NCBI GenBank assembly: GCA_934121885.1
Contig: CAKOVH010000011.1
Span: 1-49,240, forward strand
Source of the DNA: an uncultured Clostridia bacterium
GTDB taxonomy: Bacteria > Bacillota > Clostridia > TANB77 > CAG-508
Reading direction: 5' to 3'
Length of the DNA: 49,240 bases
Part shown: positions 42,240 through 49,240 of the stretch, in pieces
Layout of the letters: each line of letters starts with the position of its first letter
How positions within the stretch are numbered: the first letter of the stretch is position 1
Program-made: the position numbers and the translations under genes
The notes under the pieces: generated by a model
What the model saw: the letters and a program-made list of their open reading frames with translations, nothing else
What the model was told of the DNA's origin: nothing
Database searches by the model: none

Positions 42240-43301
42240 TTACAAAATTTTCCCTCCACCTAAAACAATATCATCTATATAAAATACTGCTGATTGACCT
42301 GGAGTAATTCTAGCAACAGGATTTTCAAATACGACTTTAATAACTCCATCTTCTAACATTTCAATTGTTGCCTTTTCTTCTTTACTTGAATATCTTGTTT
42401 TAACAGATACCTGCATTTTTTCTTGTAAACTATCTATTAGTAATAAATTAATGTTATCAACTAACATTTCTTTTTTATAAATTTCGCTTTCTTCTCCAAC
42501 TATTACTTCATTTCTCTCTTTATTAAATCCAATAACAAACAAAGGCACTTTGTATGAAATTCCAAGTCCTTTTCTCTGTCCTATTGTATATTTGTATAAT
42601 CCTTGATGTTTACCTAAAATTTCACCCTTACTATTTACAATGTTACCCTCTTTAGGCTTTATATTAGAATTGTTTTCTAAAAATTTCTTATAATCTCCAT
42701 CTGGTATAAAGCAAATATCTTCGCTGTCTGGTTTACTTGCAACTTTTAAGTTATTCTCTCTTGCCACTTTTCTTACTTCATCTTTTGACTCGAATTCGCC
42801 AAGTGGAAATAAAACTTTTCCTAAAAGCTCTTTTGGAATTGTATATAAAACATAGCTTTGATCTTTAGCAATATTATTAGCTTTTTTTAATACATATCTT
42901 CCATATTTTTCAGAATATTCTGTTTTAGCATAATGTCCTGTTGCAATATATTCGCATCCAAGCTCTTTTGCTTTTTCATACATTGAACAAAATTTTAAAT
43001 AACGATTACATTCAATACATGGGTTTGGAGTTTGTTGATTATCATAACAATTAATAAAGTCATCAATTACATGTTTTTTAAATTCGTCTTTATAATCAAA
43101 TGTAAAATGAGGTACACCTATTGTTTTGCAAACATTTTTTGCATCTATATATGTATTAACATTACAACAACTGCTTCCAACAAAAAGCTCTAAAGTTGTT
43201 CCAACTACGTCATATCCTTGTTCTTTTAAAAGTAAGGCAGATACGGAGCTATCAACTCCTCCACTCATTCCTAATAATACTTTTTTATTTTCCGTTTTCA
43301 T
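42240..43301 (-). CDS. mnmA: tRNA-uridine 2-sulfurtransferase MnmA
   Basis: A 353-aa enzyme that thiolates U34 of tRNAs for Glu, Gln and Lys. The start at 43301 has GGAGG 9 bases upstream; the frame opens 13 codons earlier inside sufU. Motifs: PP-loop GMSGGVDSS (near residue 10), NPCIECN with the first catalytic Cys (near residue 95), ATGHYAK, and DICFIPDGDY with the second Cys (near residue 190), followed by GQRKGLG. Its sulfur probably comes from a cysteine desulfurase; sufS/sufU in the same operon are plausible donors. It overlaps sufU by 17 bases. Confidence 0.95.
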   Translation of the reverse strand: MKTENKKVLLGMSGGVDSSVSALLLKEQGYDVVGTTLELFVGSSCCNVNTYIDAKNVCKTIGVPHFTFDYKDEFKKHVIDDFINCYDNQQTPNPCIECNRYLKFCSMYEKAKELGCEYIATGHYAKTEYSEKYGRYVLKKANNIAKDQSYVLYTIPKELLGKVLFPLGEFESKDEVRKVARENNLKVASKPDSEDICFIPDGDYKKFLENNSNIKPKEGNIVNSKGEILGKHQGLYKYTIGQRKGLGISYKVPLFVIGFNKERNEVIVGEESEIYKKEMLVDNINLLLIDSLQEKMQVSVKTRYSSKEEKATIEMLEDGVIKVVFENPVARITPGQSAVFYIDDIVLGGGKIL

Positions 43302-43722
43302 TAAATAATTCCTCCATTGTATGCCAAGCAAGAAGTGCACATTTTACTCTAGCAGGCATATTTGCTACATTTTTGAAAGCTATTGCATCTTCTAGTTTTT
43401 TTAACTCTTCTTCACTTTTGGTTTCTCTTTTTATCATATCAATAAATGTTTGAATAATATCTTTAGCTTCTTTTATTGTTTTTCCTTTTAAAACATCTAT
43501 CATAATAGATGTTGATGCTTGTGATATTGCACATCCATGTCCTGTAAATGACATGTCCTCTATAATATCACCATTTAATTTTACTTGAATTTCTATTTCG
43601 TCACCGCAGTTAGGATTGTGTCCCATTCTGCAATAGTCCGCTTCTTCAAGATTCTTTTTATTATATGAATTCATACTATGTTCCATTATTAAATCATTAT
43701 ATAATTCATCTAAATTGTCCAT
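43285..43722 (-). CDS. sufU: Sulfur-transfer protein SufU
   Basis: A 145-aa IscU-like zinc protein that takes the persulfide from SufS. The Cys and Asp ligands are in order: NPNCGDEIEIQV (near residue 38), TGHGCAISQAST (near residue 63) and PARVKCALLAWHT (near residue 125), matching the zinc ligands of Gram-positive SufU. The 18-22 residue insertion between the second and third Cys sets SufU apart from IscU. It lies 16 bases after sufS. Confidence 0.94.
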   Translation of the reverse strand: MDNLDELYNDLIMEHSMNSYNKKNLEEADYCRMGHNPNCGDEIEIQVKLNGDIIEDMSFTGHGCAISQASTSIMIDVLKGKTIKEAKDIIQTFIDMIKRETKSEEELKKLEDAIAFKNVANMPARVKCALLAWHTMEELFNENGK

Positions 43723-43738
43723 GTTTTATTTTTCCTTC

Positions 43739-44949
<1,211 letters not shown>

Positions 44950-44953
<4 letters not shown>

Positions 44954-45990
44954 TTATCTAATCTCCTATCTATTTCTTGCAATATTTCTTGTTTAATGTC
45001 TTCATCTTTTATATTTTCTATTATCTTGTGGAATCTTGCTCTTACTATTAATTTTATTGCTTCTTTATACTCAATTCCTCTACTCATAATATAAAATAAA
45101 TCATTTGCATCTACTTTTCCAGAAGCTGTTGAGTGATTTCCTTCTACATCATCTTCTGTACATAGAAGCATTGGAAGAGCAATTGATTTTGCTTTATCTG
45201 AAAGTAGCATGCAAAATTCGTTTTCATCACCTTTAGCCTTTTTGCATCCTTTTTTAAAATCAAGAGTTCCTTTAAAATTTTTCTTAGCAGTATCTTTTAA
45301 GGCTCCTTGAACATCAATGTTAACTACAGTTTTTTCTCCATTTAGGTGTGCTACATAATTTAAGTCCTTTAATTGATTTTCAATTCCAAGATATACTGTT
45401 TTTAATTCATTTACAGATTTTTCTCCTTTTGCATTAGAGTAATAGTTTGTAATACTATTTTTTCCACCAATATCTATAATGGTATAATTAACTGTAGAAT
45501 CTGCATATAAATTGTTTTCCATTTCTTCAAAATGGTCTGAATTATTATTTAATAAATTAACATTAGCTATATCTACTTTTGCATTTTCTTTTGATGTAAG
45601 CTTAATTTTACCATTATGAAAACATTTTTTATCTGTATTCGATTTGTAAATAATTAAAATATTAGAATCTCCATCTGCAATTATTTCTAAATTATTTATT
45701 AAAGTAGTATTATTATCGTCAAAATTATAAATTATTGTTAAATTGCCTTTTCCTTGCATTTTTAGACAATGATTTGCAAAGTTATTAATATTGTCTTCTA
45801 ATACTTTTCCTGTTCCAAATGTAAAAGGGTTATTTGATATATTTTCACATTCAAAACCTTTTTGTCTTATATCTATATTATTAAATATTTCTTTTTGGGT
45901 TGGTAATGTAACATTTTCAACACTTATATTATTTATTCTAAAATTATTTGATGTTCTTACAGGTGTTTCATTTAAAATAAGTTCTTCCAT
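44950..45990 (-). CDS. sufD: Fe-S scaffold subunit SufD
   Basis: A 346-aa protein of the SufBD family. The late EGNHSTASGKVDANDLFYIMSRGIEYKEAIKLIVRARF (near residue 280) is the shared SufB/SufD core with the conserved His; it pairs with SufB and SufC in the assembly complex. It is shorter than B. subtilis SufD (about 437 aa), with a reduced N-terminus. The start has AAAGGAAA upstream. Confidence 0.9.
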
Positions 45991-46005
45991 CTGGTTTTCC
46001 TTTCT

Positions 46006-47409
46006 TTATCCTATTGAACCTTCTAGTTCTAGATTTATTAAATTATTCATTTCTACTGCATATTCAACTGGTAATTCTTTTGATATTGGATAAGCAAATC
46101 CTCTTACTATCATAGCTTTTGCATCTTCTTCTGATAATCCTCTACTCATTAAATAAAAGATTTCCTTATCACTTATTTTTCCTATTTTTGCCTCATGAGA
46201 AAATTCTACTTCATCTGTTCTAATATCATTTACAGGTATAGTATCTGATCTTGATATATCATCTAGCATTAAAGATTCGCAAGATACACTACATTTAGAA
46301 TTTTTAGCTTTTTCAGCAATTCTAACAAGTGCACGATAAGTACATGCTCCTCCATCTTTTGATATTGATTTTGAATTTACTACACTTGATGTATTTGGAG
46401 CATTATGAATAACTTTAAAACCTGTATCTAGGTCTTGTCCATGTCCTGCAAATGTTATACCTGTGTATTCTGTTTTAGCTCCTTCTCCATTTAGAATACT
46501 CATTGGATATAACATTGAAACTTTTGAACCAAATGAGCCTGTTACCCAGTCCATTCCTGCATTTTTTCCTACAATTGCTTTTTTAGTGTTTAAGTTCATC
46601 ATATTTTTTGACCAGTTTTCTATTGTTGAGTATCTTAAATATGCATTATCTTTAACATATAATTCTACACAACCTGCATGTAAATTAACTTTGTTGTACT
46701 TTGGCGCTGAACATCCTTCAATAAAATGCAAACTTGCTCCTTCATCAACTATAATTAAAGTATGTTCAAATTGTCCTGATTCTGGAGAGTTTAATCTAAA
46801 ATATGATTGAAGTGGAATATCTACTTTTACATTTTTAGGCACATATACAAAAGAACCTCCTGACCAAACAGCTGCATGAAGTGCAACAAATTTATGATCA
46901 TTAATAGGTACACATTTCATAAAATGTTCTTTTACTATTTCTGGATACTCTCTTACAGCTGTATCCATATCTGTATAAATTACTCCTTGTTTAATTAATT
47001 CTTCTTTAATACTATGATATACAACTTCTGAATCATATTGAGCTCCAACACCTGCTAATGATTTTTTTTCTGCCTCTGGAATACCTAAATTGTCAAATGT
47101 CTTTTTTATATCTTCAGGAACATCTTCCCATGAATAATTTAATTTTGATTTTGGCTTTACATATGTGGCAATCTCGTCCATTTTTAATTCTGATAAATCA
47201 GGTCCCCAAGATGGTAATTGTAATTCTTCATACGTTTTTAATGCTTTTAGACGAATTTCAAGCATCCATTCTGGTTCATTTTTTTTGCTTGATATTTCTC
47301 TTACAATTTGCTCATTTAGACCTTTTTGCATTTTGAATTCGTAATCATCTTCATTTTTTATATCATAAATGCTTCGATTAACATCTTCTACCTTTGTTTT
47401 CTCTGCCAT
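46006..47409 (-). CDS. sufB: Fe-S scaffold protein SufB
   Basis: A 467-aa scaffold on which Fe-S clusters form. The start at 47409 (MAEKTKVEDVNRSIYD) has AGAGGA 9 bases before it; the frame opens 17 codons earlier inside sufC. Core blocks: VFKF-type segments are replaced here by KFVALHAAVWSGGSFVYVPKNVKVDIPLQSYFRLN, VDEGASLHFIEGCSAP, and ISRSDTIPVNDIRTDEVEFSHEAKIGKISDKEIFYLMSRGL near the C-terminus. The family's Cys is in EGCSAPKY. Two bases separate it from sufC. Confidence 0.95.
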   Translation of the reverse strand: MAEKTKVEDVNRSIYDIKNEDDYEFKMQKGLNEQIVREISSKKNEPEWMLEIRLKALKTYEELQLPSWGPDLSELKMDEIATYVKPKSKLNYSWEDVPEDIKKTFDNLGIPEAEKKSLAGVGAQYDSEVVYHSIKEELIKQGVIYTDMDTAVREYPEIVKEHFMKCVPINDHKFVALHAAVWSGGSFVYVPKNVKVDIPLQSYFRLNSPESGQFEHTLIIVDEGASLHFIEGCSAPKYNKVNLHAGCVELYVKDNAYLRYSTIENWSKNMMNLNTKKAIVGKNAGMDWVTGSFGSKVSMLYPMSILNGEGAKTEYTGITFAGHGQDLDTGFKVIHNAPNTSSVVNSKSISKDGGACTYRALVRIAEKAKNSKCSVSCESLMLDDISRSDTIPVNDIRTDEVEFSHEAKIGKISDKEIFYLMSRGLSEEDAKAMIVRGFAYPISKELPVEYAVEMNNLINLELEGSIG

Positions 47410-47410
47410 A

Positions 47411-48157
47411 TTAGTCCTCTTTTCCTTTATATTTTGCATATCCAAATTCTTCAATTTCATCTGCTAGGCTACTATCACCTGTTTTAACTATTTTTCCGTC
47501 TACTAAAATATGAACGTAATCTACTTTTAAGCTTTCCAAAATACGATTGTTGTGAGTTATAATTAAAACTGCGTTTTCGTTTGATTTATACATACTAATT
47601 CCTTTTGAAACAGTTCTTACAGCATCTACATCTAGTCCAGAATCTGTTTCATCAAGTATAGCTAATTTTGGATTTAGTACAAGCATTTGTAGTATTTCGT
47701 TTTTCTTTTTTTCTCCTCCAGAAAATCCTACATTTAAGTTTCTGTCTATTAATTTGCTATTCATATTTAGTTCTTCCATGTATTTTTTTACAGTATCTTT
47801 AAACTCAAAAATCTTAACAGGCTTTTCATCTATTTTACTTTTTGCATATTTTAGGAAGTTCATATTTGATATTCCTGGTATTTCTTCTGGTGATTGGAAA
47901 GACATAAATATTCCCTTTTTAGCTATTTTATCTGTTGTAAGGTCATTTATGTTTTCTCCTTCAAAATCTATTTCTCCACTTGTTTTTTTGTATGCTGGAT
48001 TATTTAAAATTACATTTGCAAGTGTAGATTTTCCTGCACCATTTGGCCCCATAATAACATGTACTTCACCTTTATTTATTTTTAAATTTAATCCTTTCAA
48101 AATTTGCTTTTCTTGTGCATTTGCATATAAATCTTTTATTTCTAATAAATTACTCAT
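47411..48157 (-). CDS. sufC: Fe-S assembly ATPase SufC
   Basis: A 248-aa ABC-type ATPase of the SufBC2D complex. Walker A MGPNGAGKSTLANVIL (near residue 35), the Q-loop SFQSPEEIPG, the signature FSGGEKKKNE (near residue 145) and Walker B LAILDETDSGLD (near residue 166) are intact, with a switch His in IITHNNR. The signature GGEKK is typical of SufC. It overlaps the repressor gene by 8 bases. Confidence 0.96.
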   Translation of the reverse strand: MSNLLEIKDLYANAQEKQILKGLNLKINKGEVHVIMGPNGAGKSTLANVILNNPAYKKTSGEIDFEGENINDLTTDKIAKKGIFMSFQSPEEIPGISNMNFLKYAKSKIDEKPVKIFEFKDTVKKYMEELNMNSKLIDRNLNVGFSGGEKKKNEILQMLVLNPKLAILDETDSGLDVDAVRTVSKGISMYKSNENAVLIITHNNRILESLKVDYVHILVDGKIVKTGDSSLADEIEEFGYAKYKGKED

Positions 48158-48617
48158 CTATATTATCCTTCTTTCTTACTAATACTTTTCTTTTACAGCT
48201 TCTGCATTGTTCTTTATTAATATCATAATTACAATTTAATGAATATAACCCAAATAAATTATGTACATATTTCGTAAGTTTATTTAGTGTTTCATCACTT
48301 AATATTGATTTCATTTTAATTGCTTCTTCTTCTGCTTCTTCTTTATGCACTTTTAGAACCTCTGTTAAAAATACATATGTAATGTCATATGCTTCTAAAA
48401 TCTTTTTAGCAAGCTCTTCTCCTTTTTCTGTTAAAGTTATTTCTCCATATATTTCATAATCTACGAGTTCTTTTGCTTTTAGGTTTTTTATTGCTTTGTT
48501 TACACTAGGTTTAGTGCATTCCATCTTTTTAGCAATTGTAGTAACTTTAATTTCTTCTCCTTGCTTTTTTAATAGATAAATTGTTTTTAAATATTCTTCT
48601 AAAGAACTTGATATCAT
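48150..48617 (-). CDS. DtxR/MntR-family repressor with Cys-rich tail, head of the suf operon
   Basis: A 155-aa regulator. The start at 48617 is preferred (GGAGA 6 bases upstream); the ATG at 48623 sits too near the site. Residues 5-75 are the winged helix (SLEEYLKTIYLL, VTTIAKKMECTKPSVNKAIKNL, YGEITLTEKGEELA). Residues 75-125 form the dimer domain. In the family pattern A-C-R-M-E-H-V-I-S, here A-I-K-M-K-S-I-L-S: the usual Cys, Glu and His metal ligands are absent, and the helix His is replaced by Tyr/Asp. The tail instead holds Cys129, Cys138 and Cys141 (C-X8-C-X2-C), and Cys34 lies in the HTH. It likely senses Fe-S or thiol state rather than free Mn or Fe. The 16-bp palindrome upstream is its probable operator. 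Confidence 0.85.
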   Translation of the reverse strand: MISSSLEEYLKTIYLLKKQGEEIKVTTIAKKMECTKPSVNKAIKNLKAKELVDYEIYGEITLTEKGEELAKKILEAYDITYVFLTEVLKVHKEEAEEEAIKMKSILSDETLNKLTKYVHNLFGLYSLNCNYDINKEQCRSCKRKVLVRKKDNIDE

Positions 48618-48633
48618 AATCATTCTCCTTTTT

Positions 48634-48649
48634 GTTAACCTAGGTTAAC
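48634..48649. promoter_or_regulatory. Perfect 16-bp palindromic operator of the suf operon
   Basis: GTTAACCTAGGTTAAC, fully symmetrical, begins immediately after the -10 box and covers the predicted transcription start, 17 bases before the repressor start codon. Its half-site (TTAACCT) is related to the TTAGGTTAG-type boxes of DtxR regulators. Repressor binding here would block RNA polymerase. Confidence 0.85.
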
Positions 48650-48678
48650 ATTATACATTGTTTTAGTTTGTTTGTCAA
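48650..48678 (-). promoter_or_regulatory. Consensus sigma-A promoter of the suf operon
   Basis: Minus strand TTGACA (48678-48673), a 17-base spacer and TATAAT (48655-48650), a perfect consensus in both hexamers. Strong promoter requiring strong repression. Confidence 0.92.
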
Positions 48679-48700
48679 GGCTAACAATATTATTTGCAAG

Positions 48701-48741
48701 AAAAAAGAGAAAAATACTTTTTACAGTAAATTTCTCTTTTT
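48701..48741 (-). terminator. Intrinsic terminator of the 48.9-kb transcript
   Basis: An 11-bp A/G stem AAAAAGAGAAA / TTTCTCTTTTT with an 18-base loop and a T run on the minus strand. It separates the variable-protein gene and the hairpin element from the suf promoter. Stem is AT-rich but long. Confidence 0.65.
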
Positions 48742-48756
48742 GAGTTTATTTTCCAT

Positions 48757-48818
48757 GAGTGTTTATGAGCCTTGCACTAAAGAACACTCTATCTGCTAGA
48801 TGCAAGACCTAGTAGATA
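48757..48818. ncRNA. Paired hairpins with complementary loops (possible kissing complex)
   Basis: Stem 1: GAGTGTT (48757-48763) / AACACTC (48783-48789). Stem 2 directly adjoins it: TATCTGCTAG (48790-48799) / CTAGTAGATA (48809-48818). Loop 1 contains CTTGCA (48771-48776) and loop 2 TGCAAG (48801-48806), fully complementary, so the loops can pair. Stem 2 is unbroken on the plus strand (one G-U); on the minus strand it has one A-C mismatch. A minus-strand promoter (48871-48899) and terminator (48701-48741) bracket it. No coding capacity and no known RNA family recognised. Confidence 0.5.
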
Positions 48819-48870
48819 GTGATATTAAAAAAATTTACACACTAATCTTGACAAGCTTAGGTATTTTTTC

Positions 48871-48899
48871 ATTTTACACAAAATTCTTTACATACTCAA
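48871..48899 (-). promoter_or_regulatory. Possible promoter for the paired-hairpin transcript
   Basis: Minus strand TTGAGT (48899-48894), a 17-base spacer and TAAAAT (48876-48871). It would start a transcript near 48864 that runs through the paired hairpins to the terminator at 48701, about 165 bases. Confidence 0.45.
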
Positions 48900-48912
48900 T
48901 TTTTCTACTTTT

Positions 48913-48926
48913 TTATGTTAACATAA
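48913..48926. repeat. 14-bp perfect palindrome after the variable region
   Basis: TTATGTTAACATAA, able to form a 5-bp stem with a 4-base loop, begins 11 bases after the stop codon of the partial variable-protein gene. In retroelement systems a short stem-loop downstream of the variable region is required for homing; here this is only an analogy. Confidence 0.5.
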
Positions 48927-48937
48927 TGGATGCTAGA

Positions 48938-49063
48938 TTATAGAGAAACTACAGGGCACACGCCATTCGTGCTGCCACAGCTGTCGCTGTACACGCCCGC
49001 GTAGTTGCCGGCCACAATAAGCACGTAGTTAGAGGCGTTAGAAGGAGGCGAAGCCAACCACCA
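48938..49063 (-). other. Candidate variable region (VR) of a diversity-generating retroelement
   Basis: This 126-base segment is 56% GC (70 G/C counted), while the 177 bases before it are 27%. Of the 28 codons between LASPPS and PVVSL, 17 end in C (AAC, TAC, GAC, AGC, GCC, GGC, TGC), but only 2 of the 59 codons before it do. This NNC pattern is what adenine-specific mutagenesis of AAC codons in a template repeat leaves. No template repeat or reverse transcriptase was found in the window, so the assignment rests on composition and the protein pattern. Confidence 0.6.
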
Positions 49064-49240
49064 ATAGTTATTTCCTGCTGTCATAAATATGTTATTTGGT
49101 CCTGCTTCTATTGAATTATTTCCTGTATAATATTCATTAGAACCATTCCATGTATAACTATTTTTTGCTCCTACTGAATATCCATTTGCATTTCCTATTT
49201 TACATATTAATGTTGTTGAATCTTTATTATTATCTTTCCA
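48938..49240 (-). CDS. C-terminal part of a surface/lectin-fold variable protein (5' end outside window)
   Basis: The last 100 codons of a larger protein; the start lies beyond the window. The reading frame is WKDNNKDSTT, ICKIGNANGYSVGAKNSYTW, NEYYTGNNS, then YWWLASPPSN and GVCPVVSL at the end. WWLASP followed by ~25 irregular residues and G-V-X-P-V-V-S-L is a pattern found at the C-terminus of many gut-Clostridia surface proteins with an FGE/C-lectin-type fold, a known scaffold for diversified proteins. The last ~125 bases differ sharply in base composition and codon use from the rest. The usual Arg in GVRPVVSL is Cys here. No transmembrane helix is in the visible part. Confidence 0.75.
   Translation of the reverse strand, partial: WKDNNKDSTTLICKIGNANGYSVGAKNSYTWNGSNEYYTGNNSIEAGPNNIFMTAGNNYWWLASPPSNASNYVLIVAGNYAGVYSDSCGSTNGVCPVVSL

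Noticed and set aside
48848..48876. TTGACA on the plus strand at 48848 as a promoter for the paired hairpins.
   Set aside because: At 17 bases the next hexamer is ATTTTA, not a -10 box, and the hairpins lie upstream, not downstream, of it.
48938..49240. The GC-rich end as simple horizontal transfer or sequence contamination.
   Set aside because: The reading frame and domain pattern run through the composition edge without a break, and C-ending NNC codons rather than a general GC rise mark the segment; kept as a DGR-like region instead, while noting the lack of a template.

Overview
The window comes from a very AT-rich, spore-forming member of the Clostridia (Bacillota). The base composition is strongly A+T biased, Shine-Dalgarno sites are strong AGGAGG types, the complete eight-gene spoIIIA sporulation operon is present, Fe-S clusters are made by a sufCBDSU system, and wall proteins carry NPQTG sorting signals. 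No rRNA, tRNA, CRISPR array or insertion sequence was seen. Nearly everything is on the minus strand; only 2.3-5.25 kb reads plus.

Layout: (1) 0-5.3 kb: a minus-strand Pro/Gln-rich membrane protein, then two small secreted/anchored proteins, smpB, a guanylate-kinase-like P-loop protein and an APH-family kinase on the plus strand. (2) 5.3-12 kb: class II fructose-bisphosphate aldolase, a beta-CASP RNase-like protein of unusually high GC, a 56-aa DUF1540 protein, a peroxiredoxin broken by a one-base frameshift, and two tandem NPQTG wall-anchored proteins. (3) 12-17.6 kb: pfkA, a CmpB-like membrane protein, glmM, a small membrane protein and metG, tightly spaced. (4) 17.7-33.2 kb: one exopolysaccharide/capsule locus of fourteen genes behind a clear sigma-A promoter. 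It starts with an 817-aa Wzz/tyrosine-kinase fusion carrying a long coiled coil and ends with a second, separate CpsC/CpsD/CpsB set; between them lie LCP ligase, priming transferase, glycosyltransferases, polymerase, pyruvyltransferase, flippase and a nitroreductase. (5) 33.3-38.6 kb: spoIIIAA-AH. (6) 38.7-41.3 kb: a YebC regulator and a Y-family DNA polymerase with a YolD-like partner behind a promoter whose -35 overlaps a LexA-like box. (7) 41.4-48.7 kb: a DtxR-like repressor, sufCBDSU, mnmA and a ZIP metal transporter, apparently one operon, with a consensus promoter abutting a 16-bp perfect palindrome. (8) 48.7-49.24 kb: a 320-base intergenic region with a palindrome, a promoter and a pair of hairpins with complementary loops, then the 3' end of a protein whose last ~125 bases look like a diversity-generating-retroelement variable region.

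The most interesting points are (a) the C-terminal hypervariable-looking segment at 48938-49063 (about 56% GC, C-ending NNC codons, WWLASP...GVCPVVSL frame) with no reverse transcriptase nearby; (b) the suf-operon repressor, a DtxR-family protein that has lost the canonical metal ligands and carries a Cys-X8-Cys-X2-Cys tail, which suggests Fe-S or thiol sensing; (c) the unexplained paired hairpins at 48757-48818; and (d) the duplicated tyrosine-kinase modules at the two ends of the polysaccharide locus. Functions are read from motifs by eye; no database search was run.
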